Origin: Alitta virens
Taxonomy: Eukaryota > Annelida > Polychaeta > Phyllodocida > Nereididae
Direction of reading: 5' to 3'
DNA: 64,000 bases
Assembly (NCBI GenBank): GCA_932294295.1
Contig: OW028584.1
Location: 4,287,907-4,351,906, forward strand
Below are positions 13,397 through 24,277 of this stretch, one piece after another; positions within the stretch are counted from its first letter, which is position 1, and each line of letters starts with the position of its first letter. The notes under the pieces were generated by a model that searched no databases, was not told where the DNA came from, and saw nothing but the letters and a program-made list of their open reading frames with translations. The position numbers and the translations under genes were made by a program.

Positions 13397-16300
13397 TCAA
13401 TCATCATCTCTAGTGCCAGCTAATGTGCATATTTGATCAAGTACACATATGATGGTGCTTTGTGATTGGTTGCAAATGACATAGCTGCCTCTTAAAATGA
13501 GAAGCCAATTAAGGCAGTCAGTAGTCTTGGTATTAGTTAAAGTATAAGTGCTGCCATCGCTAGGCAATGTTACATATGTTGGCAAACGCCTGTGGGATAA
13601 CTAATTAAATAAAAACTTATGTCGTTATTTTAAATTATCCATAACTTGATAATTCATAACATATCACTTACTTATCTTCATATAGATATAGGAGTGCATT
13701 AAAAACCACATAATCATATAACTATTGTATAATATAGTATTCAGGATTATTTCATCAGACATCACTCAGGAACCTTACCATAAATTCAGGGTCTTCTTTC
13801 GCAGACTTCTCAGTTGATCTGAAGTTCCATATGATTCAAGTGTCTGTCCAATGCAGTAATATTGCCACTTCTCGCTGAAAGAAAGAATACAGACAATTGG
13901 TTGTTTTTGCTTGTTTTTACTCTTCATGAGCTATATCCCAGCTGGATGTTGATCACTTGACATTAAATTGGAGGTGCCTTGTACTCTAGGTCTTTGCTGA
14001 GGCAAGTGAAAGATCCCACCCATTGGGAAAATGTGTGAAATGTTGTGGACTCCAAGCCTTATCATCTCATCATTATGTCTGCACCTGGCAACTCGTCACA
14101 TGACTTGAATAAGCTTAAGTAGCATTGATTTATTGAACATTTATACCAATTTATAAAGTATTTCATATGCTGAATTCTGGGGTGGTCTTACAGTTAAGTC
14201 TTTACTTAGTATTAAACTACAAAAGGATTTACTTTTAAATTTTTTTACCATAAAGTGCAAGGCTTCAGGTTGCAGTTGGTTCAACATTCCTTCGATGAAT
14301 GTGCCATCATCTGTTTGGAGAGTTTCCACTTTGTCTCGAATCACTTTCACATGAAAGGAAAACATAGGACAATTTTTTAAGGCAGAAAAACATTGATATT
14401 TACGAAATGAAAGGCAAATTATCTAAATTACAAGCTTCTATTGTTCAATATGTACCTAATAATTCTATCCCATATCACAATATGCTTACAGTTTCATCTT
14501 AAACTTAGTGGAATGGTATATAGTCGACCATCGTTAATCCGAACACCTTGGTCTCAAGCCATTCAACCGGATTAACGATGGATTTAGGTTACCGAATTTA
14601 GTGGCGCCCCTAGCGGCTGTTTTCGGAACTAACGATAGTGGCGACCTCTGGTGTTTTAATAGTCACTACCACGTGGGGTGGGAGGCCTGAGATTATCTAT
14701 CTATCTATTAAATCTATCTATATATCTACTATATATCTAATCCATCGATCTATCTATCTATCTATCTATCTATCTACTATCTATTTACTATCTATCTACT
14801 ATCTTTCTGTCAATCCATCTTAGATTAATAGGATGGATTTGAGTGTAATCGGTATAATTTGAAAGGAAAAAAAATGAAGAATTATAATAAAAATGGCAAT
14901 ATTATTTGTAAAATATGTGTGTAAAATATTTGAGCATTTATGGCTTTTAGTGATGTTGAAGGGCCCGAACTGATAAATTGGTTTTTTTGCAGAGGAAAAA
15001 TAAGGAATCACTCTATCTCTATCAGCTGCCAGAACTGTCTGAACACTACATCATCACTTCAATTTTTTATGCCAAATTGTGGACAATCTGAGCATAGTTG
15101 TGAGCTATTATAACCTCCTCAAATGTTAATATCTGTAAATTGAGTTGCAGACAACATTTTACTGCCATGCTTGATGGCGCTACACACAAACAAGTAGTTC
15201 CATGTTCACTAATTGTGATTTCATAAAATAAAAATTCATTGATATATATATATCAACATAATTATGTGCCATTCAAATCCATGAATGAAGAAATGAGCAT
15301 CTAAGGCAAGGCATTTTCATTGACGACCCAACAAGGTTATTGAGTGCGTATAGGAATTACACTGTGGTCCAAATTGGTCCAAATTAAGAAGAGCGGTTTC
15401 ACAACATAGGGAAATCCTGCCAAAACTTGTTTTAACTTGCGCTTTTGAAACAATATATATTGAAGAACAGCTATAAATGGCACACAGGCCTCTCAAAATG
15501 ATTTTTACAAATCGTCCATAAAGCCAATGATTGTTGGTCAAGTCGTCAACAGGCACAGTCGTCATCTGGTGAAGGCGTCCCCAAAAAAGTGAAGTCGTCC
15601 CTATTAGTTAGTAAACTCGTCAAAATTCCATAAATTCGTCACAATCAAACAAAGTGGTCAGCTTTCTTAGTTAAGTCGTCATCTAAGCTAGCAGAGTCGT
15701 AATCAAAGTTGGTAAACTCTTCAACAAACATGGTCATGTTGTCATCATTAATTAATGAGAAATTCTCTTTTATCTGACTCTCTATATCAGTTTGAATAGC
15801 AATTAGGGATAACCAATTATTGCGATCATACATGTATTGTAGTACCCCATGAGTGTACAACGAATACTAGTCAAAAAATCCTATGTCCGAAACCGAAACA
15901 TCCGAAAAACTCCAAACGTTTGAAAAATAACCGAAAAGTCTGATTGCATATTTAGATCGATATACAACATTACAGTTCAGATTTATCATAGATACTTATT
16001 GTTGCTTAAATGTTAAGTGCAATTGATTAATCAGTCAACTTGAGAGCAATGATAGCAATTGTAATGGATGATTACACCAGTGGTGTAGGCCTACGTCTCA
16101 TTGCAATTAATAATAATTATAAGACAGACCAATTAAAGAATATGTGTGAAGTGAAGTACAAAATAAATATATTATTATGCCACGGTTTTTTGATCTTATG
16201 TTTCTCGGAACTTTCTCGGACTGCTTTTCATGAGATGGTCGGTCGGAAAATAAAAAACAAATCCCGCAAACTTTTTTTTTTTCATAAATTTACACAGGTG

Positions 16301-19300
16301 ATGTGATACTTTGAGATGCAATACACATATATGAGCGGCACTGCAAAAGTTTGGCCGGCGGTGTCGAGAAACGAAAGATCAAAAAACCGTCGCCTTATGA
16401 AGATATGCAATTATTCTACAGATATTCCTATTGGTTATATGTGATTTACAAATCTGCTTTTAATGGTCATAAATTTCTGTGATTTGATGTCATCTGATGA
16501 TTATTATATATTTTTCGATTTTACATACGTCACTTGTACCAATTCCATGTTTACATATATAGATATTTTATGACAATTGTATTACCGGATTACATTGTAA
16601 TTATTAAGAGTTTTAATGACACACCCACACATGCACAAATACAAAGAGGCTGATATTTTATCCTGATTTTTTATTAAAATTATGAAAAATTATTATCTTC
16701 ACATAACTATATCAAAATTTTCCAAACAAATAAGATTCATATTTTTCAATGTGTTATTATATATACATATATATTCTAAATGCTTTAACATTTCTGTTGT
16801 GGGTTTACAGGAGCTCGCAAACAACACAACACCCTTGACCATACATGCTAGCAACTAAAATTAAGTAAACCTGCACACCTTAAAACCATGGAGACAAGAG
16901 TCTACTCTTTTCTCCAAAACTAAACATATATATATATTCATCTATAATTTCTATCAGGTCAAACTTTAGCTAGTACTTGAGATTTGCTTTTTTCGACCTA
17001 TATATACTCAATTAAATGTGCAAATTTTTTTTTCTAATTGATTCTTATGTTGTTCTAAGCCTCTTTAAACTTTCACTAGTAATAAATTTATATCAGAATA
17101 TCCCCAAAATATATTAATTAAATAATTAGTTTTTTGCTCTGTGAAACCATTACTATTGCCACTTAGAAATTGCTAGAAATTAAGTTTTTGTTCGAGTGAT
17201 TTGGCAGAGAAATTTAGGAAAAATCGTTCTTTTATTTTGGTGATAGTATATGTTTACACCAAATTGCCATATAACTTGGTATTCAACTAGGCCTATTCAT
17301 GAAAGATAAATTTTGTCTTATTCCAGTCTTCCTGAAGTTCAAGTGTCCTTTGCCGGACCAAATGTAAAAATGAGCCCCTGTCTTTATGAAATATCATTGT
17401 AAAGTAGGTTGTCTTTTGCCGGACCGAATGAAATTTTGCTGGTCAGGTCCGGCGGTCGGAAGATCTTCGGGAAGACTGTTATTCTGAGCATTCAGAATCT
17501 GTTTGAATTTTTGAAAAAAACATTAATTGGAAGTGAAGTTATTAGTAAAACCGTATTTGTTGACAAGTTTACATGTATGTTGACGAGATTGCTGTAGACC
17601 GTCCAAATTTCAACAAGCGACAAACTTGAATGATGTTTTGGGGTAATCAGGGCTTGTTTCTGATATTTGCCACTCTAAATTAATAAATGCTTTGCTTGTA
17701 CTGATTAACACATTTTACAGCTTAAATCATTTTTCGGGTTATTTAATGCTTGTGGTTGGATCAATCCTTGTATATAAAAGATCCCATTGCTGCACAAGTG
17801 CTTCTAGCACCAAATGACCCAGACTGCAGTATAAAAAACTCCAGACGTAGTGGACAGGCCAGACATTTGACTGGAGTGACAGACACACTTACTGACAACC
17901 CTGTGATAACTATGCAGACAGCAGACACTGATGACACTGTGACTGCCACACCAACTGAACATGACCTACCGACAATATCACACAAAAGGAAGGCTATATG
18001 TAAGGGGAAAGGGAAGGGGGGCTTGGGAAAATTAAAGTCTAAGGTAACCACAAGGACTGATAGACCGACTCTGACAAACAATGACATCAAATGCAAAAAA
18101 TGTAATAAGCCTGAGGCTGAGGGTATTGACATCACGAACCAATCTGGGTAGGCTGCGATAGTTGTGATGAATATTGGGTGCATTTGCACTGCCTTGAGAT
18201 CATTGTAAGATAAGATGAGTCAACATGTTAATCATGAACTCACTTGAAAATAATACAAAGGTGCATATTAACTAACAATTTAGAATCCAACTACATTGTA
18301 GGGGAGACAATCACTCAATTGACAGATTAGGCTTTCGGTCGAGGTTTAGAATTGTCACACTACTGATAACTTTTGTCGCCCACTGTAAGATCCCAACGAG
18401 CAATTAGTGCCAATCAATACCAAGTTTCAGAATTTCTGCATTTTCTCACCTCTTGTCAGTAAGCACATGACGGTGTGACGTATTGGCGTGAATATTTTTG
18501 ACAGCTGAGTTGAGAATTGAAATTGTTTATAATTATAACAGCCTGGGAATGGAGTTACAATAAATGACATAATAGGTCTTCAAAGTAATGTATTTTACAT
18601 TACATAGGCCTACATGAGTTAAAGTATGTCTGCAATTAGTCAAATTGTCTGTTATATGATAACTAGCATATTGTCATGAAATTGTTGAGTAAACTATATA
18701 AATTCCCATTAAATACAATTGTCAATGGAAATTAAATTATAATATTTGCACTTTTCATTGCAAAAAAAATAATTGATTTTTTTCTTAAACTTAAAAATGT
18801 TTATAATTTAACATTAATGTTATTCATGCTTTGCAGGTGGCGTAGAATAACATGCATATACCTTATTTATTCTCTGGAAATGGTTGCAATTGGCAAATCA
18901 TTGATATGGAAATTTAAGGCAGTAATGGTTGAACAAACCAGTACAGTGGCGTTCAAACTGTCACCTATATAGACCTACGTCTGACCACGGATGGCGAAAA
19001 TGGTCTATACATGCTCACTCATGGGTCTGTTAATCACGTATGAATGCTTTCTACGAGCATACGTGGGGCAGTCATAGATTTCTCGGCGGACGTCTGTCAA
19101 ACGGTCGCCGGATGTCCGTCGCCGAGCATCCATGAGGCACTCGTAGATCGCTCATAGATTGTCCATAGATCTGACTATGTATGGCCAAGTGTGGCCAAAT
19201 ATGGCCACGAACGTAAGTAGAACATATCTAGAACATACGTAGAAAAAGAGGCGAATATACACTTATGGTAAGTTAATGTGACAATACATGATCAAGCATT

Positions 19301-20467
19301 TAACATATATGTTTAAGGCTATGAGAATGCAAGAATGGAAGTTAAGGATGCAATACCTTCATATTTTTTTGTAATTTCCTGAACTCTTTGCAGAGTTGGC
19401 CTGGCATAACATAATGGCATTTGAGTATAACTGCTAAATTCGACATCTTTTAAGGACTGATTTTGATGAAACCTAACTGGCACAGTACATATTTTGATTC
19501 CTGGTGCTTGAACTGTGACACAACAACTACTAAATGACGTACAGGCATGTAAGATATGCACGGTGCTGCACTCTTTTCCAATTTCTTAGTTTTTCTTCAG
19601 TTATTAAATTCTGAGCCAATTTTGCTTGAGTTGGATTGAGATTATATACTATTGAAATAATATAGTAAGTAGTTAACTGAAAGTGATTTCTGAAAAACTG
19701 CATATGCGAGTTCATCAAGGTTTATTGATATTAGACATTTATCCAAAATTAAGCCTTGCAAGTTGCATTCTTTGCTACGCCTTTGCTCCTTCGCTTTGTG
19801 CCTAGTCTCGCGATCACGCGAGACGTCCGTATTATGTCATCAAGGGAATCCCCCAGTGGGGGATGCCCACCCTCGCCATCAACTTGCAGCATGCTCGCTT
19901 CAAAACTGGAATATCTTCACAACTAAACGTCGTAGGCGATGGTTTTTATATCTACTTTTTGGCCAAAGCATTTTCTGTTCTGTCCATCTCATTGCAACTC
20001 CGTCATTTGTACAAATATTGCCCAAAATTCCACAGCAAAATAATTACTGATTGCTATTGAATTTACCTATTTTATAACAGTCAATAACAGTGAGTATTTG
20101 TTTATCCCCTTTACCCTTATTTCCTTATAAAAATCTATTTATTCATTATTTCAGGCCCATGCTTGCTCAGTCAACTTAAGAAACATCTATATCTGGCCCC
20201 CCCCCCCCGCCTTCATTTCAATCCCTTTTAGACCTCTATGCTGCATTAATTGTTTTCTGGCCTATTGCAATTCTATATTCCGTACTAATGCCTGCCAACT
20301 TGACTTTCTTTACCTGAGCTGAGCTCTGCGCTTCCCATGTGCATTCTAGTTTTAAAATGATTTTCAGAAATATTACCATTGTCAATCAGAGAAGCTGTAC
20401 ATGCATGAAAGAATGGATGCTGAGAATTCTTAGCTTTGTCAACAATAGGTTCAGGTGCATGCATCAT
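13397..20467 (-). CDS. five-exon gene of unknown function (C-terminus complete)
   Basis: Five exons chain in phase: 20467-20314 (starts MMHAPEPIVDKAKN), 19512-19357 (contains APGIKICTVPVRFHQNQ), 14343-14249 (IRDKVETLQTDDGTFIEG), 13870-13779 (KWQYYCIGQTLESYGTSDQL) and 13589-13397 (ends AGTRDDD-stop). Junction phases are 1, 1, 0 and 2, and each matches its partner. For the fourth exon the phase requires acceptor CGAG|AAG rather than the stronger CAG four bases upstream. The product would be about 228 residues if 20467 is the true start; a more upstream exon is possible. A TTTATT (reverse of AATAAA) lies within ~60 bp of the stop. I see no signal peptide, membrane segment or domain that I recognise. 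The long intron (19356-14344) holds several MITEs, an ATCT microsatellite and an antisense PHD fragment. Confidence 0.6.
13918..14076 (+). mobile_element. SINE family A, copy 1 (headless)
   Basis: Body-only copy. It carries the sequence order TCATGAGCTA, CCCAGCTGGATG, CTTGACATTAAATT, GCTGAGGCAAGTG, AAGATCCCACCCA and TGTGGACTCCAAGCCT, shared with 34155-34230, 44457-44580 and 51268-51490. It lies inside an intron of the five-exon gene. Confidence 0.65.
14521..14640 (+). repeat. pogo/Tigger-like TIR fragment (hairpin)
   Basis: GTCGACCATCGTTAATCCG (14523-14541) is followed by its inverted partner CGGATTAACGATG (14568-14580). The word matches the GTCGACCCTCGTTAATCCG-type end of the element at 23150-23420, but the interior differs. 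It is probably a deleted non-autonomous copy. Confidence 0.5.
14696..14816 (+). repeat. (ATCT)n microsatellite
   Basis: Interrupted tandem ATCT/TATC units over about 120 bp. The ORF through it (runs of Ile-Tyr-Leu-Ser) is a repeat artefact. Confidence 0.9.
15405..15452 (-). repeat. dispersed repeat family C, end fragment
   Basis: ATAGGGAAATCCTGCCAAAA followed by TTTTAACTTGCGC is the reverse complement of the right end of the copy at 10780-11120. Confidence 0.5.
15540..15940. repeat. clusters of iterated short motifs (GTCGTCA; CCGAAA)
   Basis: GTCGTCA, TCGTCA and CGTCAAAAT recur irregularly from 15543 to 15705, and CCGAAA/TCCGAAAA recur from 15882 to 15935. They resemble the iterated terminal motifs of palindromic MITEs seen at 22015-22235 and 48704-49022. 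No coding function is seen. Confidence 0.4.
16183..16389. mobile_element. 207-bp MITE with exact 15-bp terminal inverted repeats
   Basis: CGGTTTTTTGATCTT at 16183-16197 is matched in reverse by AAGATCAAAAAACCG at 16375-16389. Similarity continues inward (TTTCTCG / CGAGAAA). The interior is non-coding and the superfamily is unclear. Confidence 0.65.
17750..18204 (+). pseudogene. PHD-finger ORF fragment with frameshift
   Basis: An open frame of 133 codons has a Ser/Thr-rich segment, a basic Lys/Gly stretch (KGKGKGGLGKLKSK) and the start of a zinc finger, KCKKCNKPEAEG, then hits TAG at 18149. In the next frame, from ~18130, the finger continues as WVGCDSCDEYWVHLHCLE, completing a PHD-like Cys4-His-Cys3 pattern. 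A possible donor follows (ATT|GTAAGA, 18204) and a possible acceptor precedes (TTTTACAG, ~17720). PHD fingers of this kind occur in chromatin proteins and in some retrotransposon ORF1 proteins. It lies antisense in an intron, so a mobile-element relic seems likelier than a host gene. Confidence 0.5.
18960..19260 (+). repeat. dispersed repeat family D, copy 1
   Basis: GC-richer block with words such as GTCCGTCGCCGAGCATCC, GAGGCACTCGTAGATCGCTC and TATGGCCA repeated three times, ending in iterated AGAACATA. The reverse complement of 20840-21395 carries the same words in the same order. Non-coding. Confidence 0.55.
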
Positions 20468-20840
20468 TGAGAAAGTATTATGTATCAAAACAATATAATA
20501 ATAATTCCGAAGAGATCCCACTAGTGTACATGTGATTATTCAGTTCATGGGTTCTTAAACACTTGCTACATGCATTTTAGAAAATGGGTACGTATGTGAA
20601 TTTTTTCATGTTGAGTCAAGTCACCAAGGGATGATTTTCGAAATGAATATTGTACCATCTATGGGCACAAATCCTATACCTTTTGAACCTAATTCGCCAC
20701 TCAGCAAATCATCAGCGTCAATTTATGTGACCTAATTTTGGCTGGCCGATCAGAGTATCTTCCTAGAGTGCAGTTACTGATTGTGCCCCCTATTGATTAT
20801 GTATTCGGTGATTACTTAGAACTCTAAAGGGGCATTCACA
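20468..20840. other. upstream flank of the five-exon gene
   Basis: No exon seen. Any promoter or 5' untranslated exon of the minus-strand gene should lie here or further right. I found no convincing TATA/Inr pair. Confidence 0.3.
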
Positions 20841-21395
20841 TTATCACGGATAAGACCTACATATGACGATGGTTGGAATTTTTTTATACTCTTGCTTATA
20901 CTTGTCTATACGTGATACGCCCGCCGAGCGTTTATGTGTACTCACGCTAATTTGTAGATCACTCCTGGTTGCGCTTGACCACTCACGTACATACTTGGGG
21001 AGGGCAAAAATTTAGACATGTTTAAAACTTTGGCGGACGTTCTACGAGTGAATTGTTTATATTAGTTACATAACTTGCTCAAGAGTCTGTCGGCGAGCAT
21101 CCTACGTATGTCCTATGTACGTCCTAAGTATGTCCTAAGTATGTCTTACGTACTTTCTACATATATTCTACGTACATTCTACGTACATTCTACCTATCTT
21201 CCACATACATCCGTGGCCATACGTAGCCACTGTTCATCATGTATATACTAGCCATCCACTCGCGTCCACTCGTAGAACGATCGTAAAACACTCAGCAGAC
21301 GTCCGTCGCCTGCCCGTCGTCTTCCGTGTGAGTGATCTACGAGCGGTTTTCGAGTGCCTCACATAAGCCTCACATATGCTTGGTGATGTGCCTTG
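20840..21395 (-). repeat. dispersed repeat family D, copy 2 (longer)
   Basis: Inverted relative to 18960-19260. It contains an internally iterated run of CGTCCTAAGTATGT and TTCTACGTACA units (21100-21200), flanked by CGGCGAGCATCC on one side and CACTCGTAGAACGATCG, ACGTCCGTCGCC on the other. The iterated centre looks like slippage expansion in a non-autonomous element. Confidence 0.5.
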
Positions 21396-22010
21396 TAGTT
21401 TGGATTGCTGGCAGTTGCACTTTGACTACGACTTTGTGCAAATACTGTTCAAAAATTTATTGATTTAAGAACGGAACAAATTTGTCAATAACCAGTAAAT
21501 AAAATGGCACATCTCAGATGAATCAAATGCTGCAACCTTCATTACATCTTCATGAAGAAAATTTTTACTTGCTGCTATTTTCAAGTTCTCTGTGCAGACA
21601 GAGACTTCATTTAACATCATTTGTGTGAAGTGATGCTTGTCAGATATCTATGTTTAAACTAGTCATAGTGCTTATACAGTCAACATGCGCAAGTAAAACT
21701 CAAATGCACCACAGCCACCACCTGTTATAATTTGAATGATTTGACTTCCACAAACTTTTATGATTCAATAAGAAAGTCTTTAGAAATAAATGTTCCTACA
21801 ACTGTATATGGTTCGATTTGTGTTTCAGTGTAGGCAAGTTCTACTTGGCAAGGCTTACTGTACATTGAATATGACAGTAAAATGTAAATGTATGACTTCT
21901 TATATACTACCCATAGGTGGCCTTAGAAATTGCTTAGCTTAAACAGCATGTAAATTTCATTAACATGGCCTGGGTTTACCTTATATCTTGTGTAAAAGGG
22001 TACAAGAAAA
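21396..22010. other. non-coding stretch
   Basis: Nothing supported. No exon, no clear repeat. Confidence 0.4.
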
Positions 22011-22014
22011 TTTT

Positions 22015-22235
22015 TGCCAGTCAACCCTGAGATGCGCCAACTTGGCGACATCCAACCTGTCGACAACTAACCAGGCAACAGTGAACTCGGTTACATGATG
22101 GGCAACTGCCGAGGTGCCCATGACACAATTCACACAACCCTTTTTTTTAGCGTTTTGATGGGTTATCACTGTCCCGTGCACTATCAAAACAGTTTGTCAA
22201 CGTTGTCGCCGGTTTAGCTTGTCGCCAGGTTGACT
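22015..22235. mobile_element. palindromic MITE with iterated GTCGCC/GTCGAC motifs
   Basis: The left arm (AGTCAACCCTGAGATG, CCAACTTGGCGACA, CTGTCGACAAC) and right arm (GTTGTCGCCGG, TTGTCGCCAGGTTGACT) are inverted relative to each other around a short centre with GTTTTGATGG. It is a short non-autonomous element or fold-back. Confidence 0.55.
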
Positions 22236-22239
22236 ACTC

Positions 22240-23145
22240 ACCCAAGAAAATATATGAAATGTTGTGGTAAAGGCACTATACTGACTGTCCATAAATTTCA
22301 TAAATGGCCACTGAAAATGCAGAGTCCTGATATTGCATGTGAATTTCATCAACGCCCCTAGTAGATAAAAAATTTAATTAAAAAAATATATATGGTCACT
22401 TTAAAATGCTTAGTTATGATATAGCATGTGAATGTTGAAAGTTCAACATTTTTATTCATCATATATGAGAGAAGATCATGGAAATTATTGTGTTGTATGA
22501 GTCATAGATGACAGGAGATCCTGCAAGGCATCTTTCTGATGCTGCTCTCGTACGATCACCCTGACAAATACATTTTGAATTGTTGACATTGATTTGAATC
22601 TTTAGTCCAAGTTTGAATGTTACAAAATATTTCTTTTCTTTAGATTTGGATAATATATGAAAATATTAAGAAACAATATTTTAGAGATATGTAAGAAAAA
22701 AAGTGTGACTCATGCAGTGGTCCTTTTCTTATTTTACCATGCTTATGTAAGCAATCTTTAAGAGGCCTTTATGTGAACATTAACATCAATAAACATTGGT
22801 TCAGACAAAGTCTAGCTGGCTTACATGATTGCAGTCCCACTGCGAAACTAAATTGTGATAAGAAGACAAACAGTGACCTCATCTCAGTTTCGTAACTAGT
22901 TATTGTCAGATTCTAGCTTTTTTACTTCTTATGGAAGTTTGAGCTTGCCTTGACTTTAAGTAAAGCAACAAGTGTGGTCAGCTTGAATCATAACAATATA
23001 AAATTGATAAATATCATTGTGCAGTGGTTGACTTGTAATAATAATAATACTATGCATGTAGATCTGTAAATTGCTATCAAGTATTGGAGTTAATAAAACT
23101 TTTTTAACCCTGCTAACGCGGCCTTATTGCAATGAGATGAAGGTT
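22240..23145. other. non-coding stretch
   Basis: AT-rich; I see nothing supported in it. Confidence 0.4.
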
Positions 23146-23149
23146 CAAT

Positions 23150-23420
23150 TCAGAAGTGAGACTTCCAATTCATTGGGTTATTAATTGCTATTCAAACACA
23201 TTGAAAACAAAGCAATGAGGTAGATAGAACGTTTGGATTAATGAATTGCTTAAGCATAGGAAAAAGCCATTCTGTGCCCAAAATGACCGTTCAGATTCGG
23301 AAACCGTGGGATTTGGTTTAACGAGTCCAATTAGCATTGTGGAGAACCGTTCCCAAGCATTTTTGTTCGGATGGCATGTGATTCGGTTTAACGAATTTCG
23401 GATTAACGAGGGTCGACTGT
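23150..23420 (-). mobile_element. pogo/Tigger-like MITE, copy 1
   Basis: The reverse complement begins CAGTCGACCCTCGTTAATCC after a TA, the insertion site used by Tc1/mariner/pogo elements. It aligns through its length (GAATTTCG, GTTTAACGAATC, CTTGGGAACGG, AATTGGACTCG, GTGGGATT words) with 29420-29700. No transposase. Confidence 0.65.
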
Positions 23421-24277
23421 ATTAGGAGTAGGGCCTAAAATAACTCCAGTTTTCATTACAGACTCAAGTACAGGGGAACCCCATCAGCCAAAGCGGTTGT
23501 ATCATTATTGATATTGACAAGTCACTTGTCACATGCATGTAACAATATGGAAAATAATTTTCTTTCAGGAAAAAAAGCCCCAGAAAAATTCATCACATGC
23601 TCACTTTGACAGTACTACTAAAATTATAATTATCATTACCATTAACATTTTAACAACTAGTCCTACCTGAAATGGTTGGGTTCTATACCAAATAACATTT
23701 ACTAATTCACTGCAAGCACATTGTTTCAGTAAACCAATTAATTTATGATACTGTAAACCCATAAATTTTTGTTAAATAACTGCACCTCAGGTTAAAGTTT
23801 ACTATTTTCATCAAAACTATAGATTATATAGATGAAATTATGTCTTACCTAGAAATGTTGGTATCTCCAAAATTCAAAATCATTAGGTCCACCAAAAGCA
23901 CCTGCTTATGTCCATAAGATTATCAAGTGCGTCATTAACACAAGAGTGCCACCTCAAACCTGATGAACACATCTGGTAAGTTAATTAAACATTATAATTA
24001 CAGACATAGCTAGACAGCGGCAACCACTGTTACACCATGCATGACACTTCAGGATCAATACTTCCGGTGAAGCATCGAAGAACCATTTCATAGAAATGCA
24101 TTTATTCTTCAATCAGGTTTTGTATTTCTGTTGCTGATGACTGCACATTGCTGGCCCTTGAGTTTTTGGTTATCAGTGTAACATGGACAACTGGCCTCCT
24201 CCAAAGCAAATTGCTGGAGTAGCCACTTGGTGTGAAAAAACATTCTGCTTGACATAATAAAGTGAGTAATTGAATAT

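Noticed and set aside
14638..14823. 61-codon ORF rich in Ile-Tyr-Leu-Ser
   Set aside because: Translation of the ATCT microsatellite.
15540..15720. CRISPR-like spaced repeats of GTCGTCA
   Set aside because: Words are short, spacing irregular and the genome is eukaryotic.
17761..18189. 142-codon minus-strand ORF
   Set aside because: Antisense shadow of the PHD-containing ORF, which shows a real zinc-finger pattern.
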